From contig CAZFZQ010000056.1 in assembly GCA_964522845.1 (NCBI GenBank), positions 1 to 5,059 of the forward strand: 5,059 nucleotides of DNA, read 5' to 3'. Within the stretch, counting starts at the first letter, position 1, and the number at the start of each line of letters is the position of its first letter. The notes below the pieces were generated by a model. It saw nothing but the letters and a program-made list of their open reading frames with translations. It was not told the origin of the DNA and made no database searches. A program made the translations under genes and the position numbers. Of the stretch, positions 1 to 3,305 are shown one piece after another. This stretch comes from CAZFZQ01 sp964522845. Lineage in GTDB: Bacteria; Patescibacteriota; Patescibacteriia; GCA-002772895.

Positions 1-54
1 TTTTATATGACTCAACCGATTAAGCTATGGTAACAAATTAGATGACTAAATTCG

Positions 55-79
55 AAAATCTTGACCAAATCAAGATTTT
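55..79. repeat. Palindrome overlapping the promoter of the first gene
   Basis: Perfect 10-bp inverted repeat: AAAATCTTGA at 55-64, loop CCAAA at 65-69, TCAAGATTTT at 70-79, continuing into a T run to 81. It covers the -35 box and most of the spacer of the promoter at 61-89. It may be an operator, which would allow repressor control of the gene that follows. It could equally be an intrinsic terminator for a gene lying left of the window, since its shape and T run fit that too. The sequence alone does not decide. Confidence 0.6.
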
Positions 80-89
80 TTGTTAATAT
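61..89 (+). promoter_or_regulatory. Sigma70-type promoter for the gene at 114
   Basis: TTGACC (-35) at 61-66, a 17-base spacer, and TAATAT (-10) at 84-89 preceded by TG at 81-82, which makes an extended -10. Transcription would begin near 96. That leaves a leader of about 18 bases before ATG 114 but almost none before the possible TTG start at 99, so it favours ATG 114. Confidence 0.65.
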
Positions 90-113
90 GAATAAATATT
101 GACTCGGATTTTC

Positions 114-428
114 ATGCAATTCAAAATACCAAAAGATACTTCAAATTTGGCTTGGACACGGAATGCGGTGGGCAAAATGATGTTTTATGGTTTGTCAGCT
201 ACGAAAGTAAAAGCTATTTTGTCCCGCCACGACCGCATGGAGCAGGGTATTGCCGAAAATACCGTCGCGGTAATGAAAAAAGCCGGTTCCAAAAAGAATC
301 CGCAAGAAATTTGGGTCATGTATCAGGATAAAGATAAAAAAAGAGTCATCATCGCCGCCTGGCGCTATCCCGGAGTTTCAAAAGAACGAATTCCAATTCC
401 AGAAGGGATGGTTGAAGATATTGTTTAA
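114..428 (+). CDS. Hypothetical protein, weakly DUF4258-like
   Basis: Encodes 104 aa and ends in TAA. The start ATG 114 is preferred because the promoter at 61-89 predicts transcription from about 96; TTG 99 would add five residues and be almost leaderless. No clear Shine-Dalgarno is visible. The protein is soluble, basic and lacks signal or membrane segments. Its N-terminal part (about residues 13-40) has the pattern W-T-x-N-A-x-x-K-M-x-x-Y-G-L-S followed by a predicted helix. Then come strands around EIWVMYQ and RVIIAAWRYPG. This resembles the H-A-x-x-R-M-x-x-R-x-I plus beta-sheet layout of DUF4258, a family related to RelE/BrnT-type folds, but the usual His is Asn here. Similar short proteins are, from memory, common in Parcubacteria with no known function. 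No antitoxin-like partner is adjacent, so toxin activity should not be assumed. Confidence 0.8.
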   Translation: MQFKIPKDTSNLAWTRNAVGKMMFYGLSATKVKAILSRHDRMEQGIAENTVAVMKKAGSKKNPQEIWVMYQDKDKKRVIIAAWRYPGVSKERIPIPEGMVEDIV

Positions 429-429
429 A

Positions 430-577
430 GTTTCCACCAGCAATTAGCATAAAAACACGCTATCAAATTTCCCTGCGGAAATTTGCGCTCCCGCTCGGCG
501 CCGCTCGTCCGATACGAATCGGACACCGGCCCGCGGCGTCTGCGCGAAGGTTTTCTTAGCTAATTACTGGTGGAAAC
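430..577. repeat. 148-bp nested GC-rich palindromic element
   Basis: The ends are a 19-bp inverted repeat with one mismatch: GTTTCCACCAGCAATTAGC at 430-448 and its complement at 559-577. Inside are AAATTTCC/GGAAATTT (465-472 with 477-484, 4-base loop), GTCCGAT/ATCGGAC (507-513 with 518-524, 4-base loop), and an outer CGCCGC/GCGGCG pair (499-504 with 533-538). GCGC at 485-488 can also pair with 542-545. The core is far richer in GC than the flanks. The element begins one base after the stop codon of the preceding gene and ends 21 bases before the tRNA. It resembles a non-autonomous mobile repeat (MITE) or REP-type element. No convincing target duplication is visible. It may also act as a transcription barrier. 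Confidence 0.75.
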
Positions 578-598
578 ACGACGTATTATTTATAGAGT

Positions 599-686
599 GG
601 AGGGGTCGCATAGTGGTCTAGTGCGCACGCTTGGAAAGCGTGTGTGTCGAAAGGCACCGAGGGTTCAAATCCCTCCCCCTCCGCCA
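599..686 (+). tRNA. tRNA-Ser (anticodon GGA)
   Basis: All arms fold. Acceptor GGAGGGG (599-605) pairs with CCCCTCC (676-682); the discriminator is G683 and CCA is encoded at 684-686. The D stem is GCAT/GTGC (608-611 with 621-624). The anticodon stem CACGC/GCGTG (626-630 with 638-642) encloses loop TTGGAAA, giving anticodon GGA at 633-635, which reads UCC and UCU. A long class II variable arm is present (GTGTC-GAAA-GGCAC, about 644-657), as expected for serine. The T arm is GAGGG-TTCAAAT-CCCTC (659-675). A weak -10 (TATTAT, 584-589) lies upstream with no clear -35. An open reading frame running through this tRNA from 570 is not a gene. Confidence 0.97.
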
Positions 687-689
687 GTA

Positions 690-742
690 GTTTTGGAAAA
701 TGAGCAAGAAATAGTCCTTATTTTATGCTACTTTTCTAAAAC
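690..742. repeat. Long imperfect hairpin downstream of tRNA-Ser
   Basis: GTTTTGGAAAA (690-700) pairs with TTTTCTAAAAC (732-742) over 11 positions with one G-U. After a small internal loop, AGCA (703-706) pairs with TGCT (726-729). No good T run follows, so it is a poor intrinsic terminator. It could be a tRNA 3'-processing or stabilising hairpin, or another small palindromic repeat. Confidence 0.5.
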
Positions 743-748
743 GAAATT

Positions 749-757
749 TGATAAAAT
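749..757 (+). promoter_or_regulatory. Extended -10 promoter for the VOC gene
   Basis: TG-A-TAAAAT at 749-757. No good -35 lies 16-18 bases upstream, so recognition would depend on the extended -10. Transcription would begin near 764, about 20 bases before the start codon. Confidence 0.5.
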
Positions 758-783
758 GAGTGAACCCTGAAGGGATTCGAACT

Positions 784-1164
784 ATGAGTAAATTATATTT
801 TGATCACGTATACATTTCTATCCAGGATATGGACAGGGCCGTAAAGTTTTATGAGACACTTTTGGATAAGAAAGTATCCCATCGAGAGGAAAATACTTGG
901 GCTGATTTTGATGTTGGATCTGGATGTTACTTTGGATTAATCAAACCAGAAATGATCGATAATGAACGGAAAATTGGAAACAATTCAATTCCTGTTTTTG
1001 CAACCGACAATGTTGACGATATTTATCAGAAAGCAAAAAATATTGGTGCAAAAATTATCCACGATATAGAAACCTTAAAGTATACAGATTATTTTTACAG
1101 GGTCTTTTTGTGCGAAGACACTGAAGGAAATCTTATTGAAATTGCTCAATACGAAAGGTTCTAA
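784..1164 (+). CDS. VOC family (glyoxalase/bleomycin-resistance fold) protein
   Basis: Encodes 126 aa from ATG 784, with an AAGGGA ribosome binding site at 770-775, 8 bases upstream. A GTG at 760 in the same frame would lie upstream of the predicted transcription start and is rejected. The protein has one full VOC unit of two beta-alpha-beta-beta-beta modules. The first opens with FDHVYISIQDMDRAVKFYE (residues 6-24). The second ends with FLCEDTEGNLIEIAQYE near the C terminus, where E-D-x-x-G-N-x-I-E is the family hallmark. Candidate metal ligands are the His near residue 8 and the Glu in GNLIEI; the two middle ligands of classical glyoxalase I are not obvious. It may therefore be a non-metal binder, a dioxygenase-like enzyme or an antibiotic-binding homolog; the substrate cannot be called. 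Codon use looks more AT-rich than in the DedA and MFS genes, and the gene sits beside a tRNA, both compatible with horizontal acquisition. Confidence 0.88.
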   Translation: MSKLYFDHVYISIQDMDRAVKFYETLLDKKVSHREENTWADFDVGSGCYFGLIKPEMIDNERKIGNNSIPVFATDNVDDIYQKAKNIGAKIIHDIETLKYTDYFYRVFLCEDTEGNLIEIAQYERF

Positions 1165-1263
1165 TCTGATGCAGGTAATATAGCCGATTGTAACGGATTA
1201 TATCGGTAAATTTAATAAACCTTTTGAGCAAAGTTAGGAACGTCAAACAAGCTAGGTTTTTCT

Positions 1264-1292
1264 TTGTAAATTCGTCTCAATTTCTGTATACT
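1264..1292 (+). promoter_or_regulatory. Sigma70-type promoter upstream of the structured non-coding region
   Basis: TTGTAA (-35) at 1264-1269, a 17-base spacer, and TATACT (-10) at 1287-1292. Transcription would start near 1299. The bases from 1165 to this promoter hold no gene and no clear terminator for the VOC gene. Confidence 0.5.
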
Positions 1293-1353
1293 TTTATCAA
1301 TAAACATGAAACTTAGCCGCCTTGCCGGTTCAAAGTTCCGGACATCGTCCCCG

Positions 1354-1395
1354 TAGATGTTTTTTCTCCATTCTTAAATGGAGAAAAAACATCTA
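1354..1395. repeat. 19-bp perfect inverted repeat with CTTA loop
   Basis: The left arm 1354-1372 (starting TAGATGTTTTTTCTCC) and right arm 1377-1395 are perfectly complementary around the 4-base loop CTTA. The stem contains a six T/A tract. No T run follows on either side, so it is not an ordinary terminator. It is the strongest hairpin in the candidate RNA region. Confidence 0.85.
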
Positions 1396-1521
1396 TTGAT
1401 AGTGTTGAGGGATTTGAACGGGAAAGGGAGAAAACGGGAGTTTTCTCTTTATGAGGAAAGCTCACGAAAACCCGAAGGTTTTTGTGGGAGGAGCAGAGCG
1501 ACGACTTCAAATAGCGAAGCG

Positions 1522-1534
1522 CCCTCCCCCTCCG
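1522..1534 (+). repeat. 13-base direct repeat of the tRNA-Ser 3' end
   Basis: CCCTCCCCCTCCG is identical to 671-683 of the tRNA-Ser gene, covering the 3' strand of the T stem, the acceptor strand and the discriminator base. The CCA is not copied (TAT follows). Such repeats of a tRNA 3' end are typical of integrated elements, but there is no integrase between the copies. It could also be a decayed tRNA end. Confidence 0.5.
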
Positions 1535-1537
1535 TAT

Positions 1538-1563
1538 AAAAAACACCTCTTAGGTGTTTTTTT
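1538..1563 (+). terminator. Rho-independent terminator
   Basis: AAACACCT (1541-1548), loop CTT, AGGTGTTT (1552-1559), extended by A-T pairs to an 11-bp stem and ending in a run of seven T to 1563. This is a canonical intrinsic terminator for transcription coming from the region 1299-1537. Confidence 0.85.
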
Positions 1564-1566
1564 GTT

Positions 1567-1595
1567 TTTACAACTTCCAAAAATTTTGCTAAAAT
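1567..1595 (+). promoter_or_regulatory. Promoter of the exported-protein gene, nearly leaderless
   Basis: TTTACA (-35) at 1567-1572, a 17-base spacer, and TAAAAT (-10) at 1590-1595 with TG at 1587-1588 (extended -10). Transcription would begin near 1602, only about two bases before ATG 1604, and no ribosome binding site is present. The transcript would be essentially leaderless. Confidence 0.6.
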
Positions 1596-1603
1596 TAAAA
1601 TAT

Positions 1604-2083
1604 ATGAATATCAAAAAAGCAGTAATTATTTTACTCGTCTCGGTTGTTTTTGCGGGCGGGGTCTGGTTTGCAAAAAATTATAAGAGCAGAATTGAATATA
1701 AAAATAATGAATACGGCCTTAGCTTTGCCTTACCGCAGGATTGGAAGAGTTATTCTGTTGTGACGGGCGCGTGGGAAGGTTATGTCACCGGACCGAAAGG
1801 GGATACGCCATTTGAACACGGTCTGCTCCTTTCCATCAGAAATCCAAAATGGACCGCGAAAAATCCTTATCAAGATATCCCGATTATGGTTTTTACGCTA
1901 GCGCAATGGAATTTGTTGCAGAGCGATAAATTCCACATTGGCGCGGCTCCCATCAACCCCTCGGAGCTTGGCCGTAACGCGCAATATGTTTTCGCCCTAC
2001 CGGCCCGCTACAACTTTGCGTTCCCAGCCGGATTTGAGGAAGTGCAAAAGATTTTGGATGCCCGTCCTCTCCGCGTTTTCTGA
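1604..2083 (+). CDS. Membrane-anchored or exported hypothetical protein
   Basis: Encodes 159 aa. ATG 1604 is chosen although the frame stays open upstream to 1451. The upstream part runs through the terminator and repeat region and translates into low-quality sequence (RPPPP), whereas ATG 1604 starts a clean signal: MNIKK, then a hydrophobic helix of about residues 6-23. No lipobox Cys follows, so the helix is probably an uncleaved anchor or a signal peptide. The rest is extracytoplasmic: NEYGLSFALPQDW (about residues 34-46), a central SIRNPKW segment, IPIMVFTLAQW, then ELGRNAQYVFALPARYNFAF. The DIPIMVF and ALPARYNFAFP blocks are, from memory, recurrent in Patescibacteria proteins of this size. 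No enzymatic motif is visible and the function is unknown. The stop codon TGA at 2081-2083 forms part of the next promoter. Confidence 0.85.
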   Translation: MNIKKAVIILLVSVVFAGGVWFAKNYKSRIEYKNNEYGLSFALPQDWKSYSVVTGAWEGYVTGPKGDTPFEHGLLLSIRNPKWTAKNPYQDIPIMVFTLAQWNLLQSDKFHIGAAPINPSELGRNAQYVFALPARYNFAFPAGFEEVQKILDARPLRVF

Positions 2084-2089
2084 TATAAT
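2081..2089 (+). promoter_or_regulatory. Extended -10 promoter overlapping a stop codon
   Basis: TG-A-TATAAT at 2081-2089, a perfect extended -10 whose TGA is the stop codon of the upstream gene. No acceptable -35 is seen at the right distance. It would start transcription near 2096, ahead of the palindromic repeat and the small membrane protein plus DedA pair. Confidence 0.5.
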
Positions 2090-2120
2090 AATAAGAATTA
2101 AGAACTCGCACTAATTCTCC

Positions 2121-2210
2121 CGTGTCATCGCGAGGAGTTCGTAATCGGACGACGTGGCGATCCTATATTTATGAGATTGCCACGGCGTGATTACACGCCT
2201 CGCAATGACG
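2121..2210. repeat. REP-like palindromic intergenic repeat
   Basis: The left arm 2121-2163 (CGTGTCATCGCGAGGAG and onward to GACGTGGCGATCC) and right arm 2173-2210 (GAGATTGCCACGGCGTG to CTCGCAATGACG) are imperfect reverse complements around an AT-rich centre. The right arm read on the other strand begins CGTCATTGCGAGG. This motif is a well-known form of dispersed palindromic repeat in many bacterial genomes. It lies in the 5' leader of the small membrane protein gene, 12 bases before its start, and would form a long hairpin in the mRNA. Open frames through it on either strand are not genes. Confidence 0.85.
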
Positions 2211-2222
2211 GATAAAAATATT

Positions 2223-2441
2223 ATGGCAAAAAACAGAATAACCGTGCGGTATTTAGCTAAGAATCTATGTACCATACTCGGATTGGTTTTAATTTGGCGC
2301 GGAGTTTGGTATGCGTTGGACGGAGTGGATAGATTGTTTTTGGGCGGCAGCCATCTTTGGACGGCGTTGGCCGGAATTATTGTCGGCTTGATTATTTTGT
2401 ATCTGCCGGACAAAGACTTAAAAGAAATTGAAAAACTGTAA
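2223..2441 (+). CDS. Small two-helix membrane protein, function unknown
   Basis: Encodes 72 aa from ATG 2223. In-frame starts at 2187 and 2205 lie inside the palindromic repeat and are less likely. The ribosome binding site is weak (ACGGA near 2207-2211). A short basic N terminus (MAKNRITVRYLAKN) leads into a hydrophobic helix at about residues 14-29, containing LGLVLIWRGVWYALD. A polar loop (GVDRLFLGGSHLW) follows, then a second helix, ALAGIIVGLIILYLP, and a charged tail, DKDLKEIEKL. The W-R-G-V-W, GG-x-H and LYLPDKDL features match small uncharacterised membrane proteins seen, from memory, in CPR and other bacteria. The DedA gene begins 19 bases after its stop, so the two are probably cotranscribed. 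No function is assigned. Confidence 0.85.
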   Translation: MAKNRITVRYLAKNLCTILGLVLIWRGVWYALDGVDRLFLGGSHLWTALAGIIVGLIILYLPDKDLKEIEKL

Positions 2442-2460
2442 ATCAACGGAAGTTATTTTT

Positions 2461-3108
2461 ATGAAAATTTTTGCGGATATTATTAATTTCATACTCCATA
2501 TAGATGCTAGTTTAGGAGAGATTATCATCCGTTACGGAGCGGCATCTTACGGAATTCTTTTTGCGATCGTATTTGCCGAAACAGGATTTGTTTTCACTCC
2601 GTTTTTGCCCGGCGATTCGCTTCTTTTCGCGGCCGGAGCTTTTGCCGCCACAGGTTCTTTTAATGTTGTGGTTTTATTTTTTTTGCTTTGGGCCGCGGCT
2701 TTTTTGGGCGATACCGCAAATTATTGGATCGGGCGATATTTCGGCCAAAAATTGATAGACAACCCAAAAATTCCCATTAACCAGGAGCATATTGACAAAA
2801 CTAAAAAGTTTTATGATAAATTCGGCGGCAAAACCATTTTTTTGGCGCGTTTTGTGCCGATCGTGAGAACATTCGCCCCTTTTGTCGCCGGCATCGGAAA
2901 GATGAGCTACAAAAAGTTTATTTTTTATAATGCCACCGGAGGGTTTGTTTGGGTGTTTGGATTTATATTCTTAGGATATTTATTCGGCAATCTTCCTGGT
3001 ATAAAAGAAAATTTTTCAATCGTTATTATTATTATCATAATAATATCCGTTGTTCCGATAATGGTGGAATTTATTAAAGCAAGAAGAAGAGCAGGAAAAA
3101 ATCTTTGA
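2461..3108 (+). CDS. DedA family membrane protein (VTT/SNARE-associated domain)
   Basis: Encodes 215 aa from ATG 2461 with a modest GGAAG ribosome binding site at 2448-2452. A TTG at 2428 would overlap the upstream gene and is rejected. The family comprises integral membrane proteins linked to phospholipid scrambling or flipping, polyprenyl-phosphate recycling, membrane potential and drug or pH tolerance. Hallmarks present: FAETGFVFTPFLPGDSLLFAAG (residues 38-59, including E40 and PGDS 50-53), GDTANYWIGRYFG (83-95), and FLARFVPIVRTFAPFVAG (127-144) with R130 and R136 of the re-entrant/VTT core, then G161. Hydrophobic helices lie near 25-48, 52-62, 67-88, 140-180 and 186-203. Eight consecutive isoleucines occur near 189-196. 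The length is normal for the family. The tail EFIKARRRAGKNL is basic and probably cytoplasmic. Which DedA subgroup or substrate is involved cannot be told. Confidence 0.93.
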   Translation: MKIFADIINFILHIDASLGEIIIRYGAASYGILFAIVFAETGFVFTPFLPGDSLLFAAGAFAATGSFNVVVLFFLLWAAAFLGDTANYWIGRYFGQKLIDNPKIPINQEHIDKTKKFYDKFGGKTIFLARFVPIVRTFAPFVAGIGKMSYKKFIFYNATGGFVWVFGFIFLGYLFGNLPGIKENFSIVIIIIIIISVVPIMVEFIKARRRAGKNL

Positions 3109-3133
3109 GCGGATTTAAAAAATAATGTATAAT
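3105..3133 (+). promoter_or_regulatory. Promoter of the MFS unit
   Basis: TTGAGC (-35) at 3105-3110, a 17-base spacer, and TATAAT (-10) at 3128-3133. The -35 overlaps the TGA stop codon of the DedA gene (3106-3108). Transcription would begin near 3140, giving a leader of about 33 bases to the ATG at 3173. Confidence 0.65.
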
Positions 3134-3163
3134 ATAACAGCTGGGGATAAGTAAAAAGTAAAT

Positions 3164-3175
3164 AGGAGGAATATG
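3164..3175 (+). promoter_or_regulatory. Strong Shine-Dalgarno and start codon, now separated from the MFS gene
   Basis: AGGAGGA at 3164-3170 with ATG at 3173-3175. This is the strongest ribosome binding site in the window, apart from an orphan GGGAGGA at 4004-4010. It now starts only a 21-codon frame (3173-3238). It is inferred to be the original start region of the MFS gene, cut off by insertion of the element at 3176-3304. Confidence 0.6.
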
Positions 3176-3238
3176 CCCGGTAGTGAAACTTTGACCGCTC
3201 CGCTTTGCGGAGCTGATGGCGGGCAAAATAAAAAATAA
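3173..3238 (+). CDS. 21-aa small open frame reading into the inserted element
   Basis: ATG 3173 with an excellent ribosome binding site opens a 21-codon frame (MPGSETLTAPLCGADGGQNK plus a final K) ending at TAA 3236-3238. Everything after the start codon is encoded by the palindromic element, so the peptide is probably a by-product of the insertion, not a selected gene. It may still be translated and could influence initiation at the MFS start 68 bases further on. It is in a different frame from the MFS gene. Confidence 0.3.
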   Translation: MPGSETLTAPLCGADGGQNKK

Positions 3239-3304
3239 ATACTAATGTTTGTAGATTTTGATGATTGGCAAATAAATAGCAAAAGTCAAAGTTCTACTAC
3301 CGGG
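3176..3304. mobile_element. MITE-like palindromic element with TATG target duplication
   Basis: Terminal inverted repeats of 20 bp with 18 matches: CCCGGTAGTGAAACTTTGAC at 3176-3195 and GTCAAAGTTCTACTACCGGG at 3285-3304. TATG flanks both sides (3172-3175 and 3305-3308), as expected for a 4-bp target duplication. Inside is a perfect 7-bp hairpin GCTCCGC-TTT-GCGGAGC (3197-3213) and an AT-rich remainder without coding capacity. At 129 bp with no transposase it is non-autonomous, and the family of its mobilising transposase cannot be named. Removing it with one TATG joins AGGAGGAAT directly to the MFS ATG. Confidence 0.7.
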
Positions 3305-3305
3305 T

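Larger units (their letters stand above)
1299..1563 (+). ncRNA. Candidate structured non-coding RNA or repeat-derived transcript
   Basis: The interval lies between the promoter at 1264-1292 and the terminator at 1538-1563 and contains no credible protein. Reading left to right, it holds four hairpins. The first is a 19-bp perfect stem (1354-1372 with 1377-1395). The second is an 11-bp stem with a GGGA tetraloop (1425-1435 with 1440-1450). The third is a 10-bp stem with a CGAA tetraloop (1463-1472 with 1477-1486). The last is a weaker arm with CTTC/GAAG (1505-1508 with 1516-1519), enclosed by GGGAGG/CCTCCC (1486-1491 with 1523-1528). No tmRNA, RNase P RNA, SRP RNA or 6S hallmark was recognised. 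A 16-codon frame from ATG 1306 is the only short frame at the 5' end and has no ribosome binding site. It may instead be a dispersed CPR intergenic repeat without RNA function. Confidence 0.35.

Noticed and set aside
1..37. Possible 5' half of a tRNA on the - strand (reverse complement reads TAGCTTAATCGGTTGAGTC, like a D arm)
   Set aside because: The part that would be the anticodon stem and loop (CATATAAAA) lacks the invariant U33, and position 21 is T. It cannot be completed because the window ends.
570..770. 66-codon open frame on +
   Set aside because: It runs straight through the intact tRNA-Ser gene and has no protein-like features.
760..783. GTG start extending the VOC protein by eight residues
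   Set aside because: It lies at or upstream of the predicted transcription start near 764, and the extension would use the ribosome binding site of ATG 784 as coding sequence.
1404..1420. tRNA T arm on the - strand (CCCGTTCAAATCCCTC)
   Set aside because: The two strands of the would-be T stem do not pair and no other arms can be placed, so it is at most a fragment.
1313..1546. 77-codon open frame on the - strand
   Set aside because: It is made of hairpins, repeat and terminator sequence; composition is low quality and there is no start signal.
1451..1603. N-terminal extension of the exported protein by 51 residues
   Set aside because: It translates tRNA-like and terminator sequence (RPPPP, then the hairpin). 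ATG 1604 begins a clean membrane segment and lies beside a good promoter.
2111..2446. 111-codon open frame on the - strand
   Set aside because: It is the shadow of the palindromic repeat and the small membrane protein gene on +, which has better features.
2428..2460. TTG start adding 11 residues to DedA
   Set aside because: It overlaps the end of the preceding gene in another frame; ATG 2461 has a GGAAG site and gives the usual DedA N terminus.
3016..3053. ATTATT/AATAAT palindrome
   Set aside because: It is explained by a run of isoleucine codons in the last helix of DedA.
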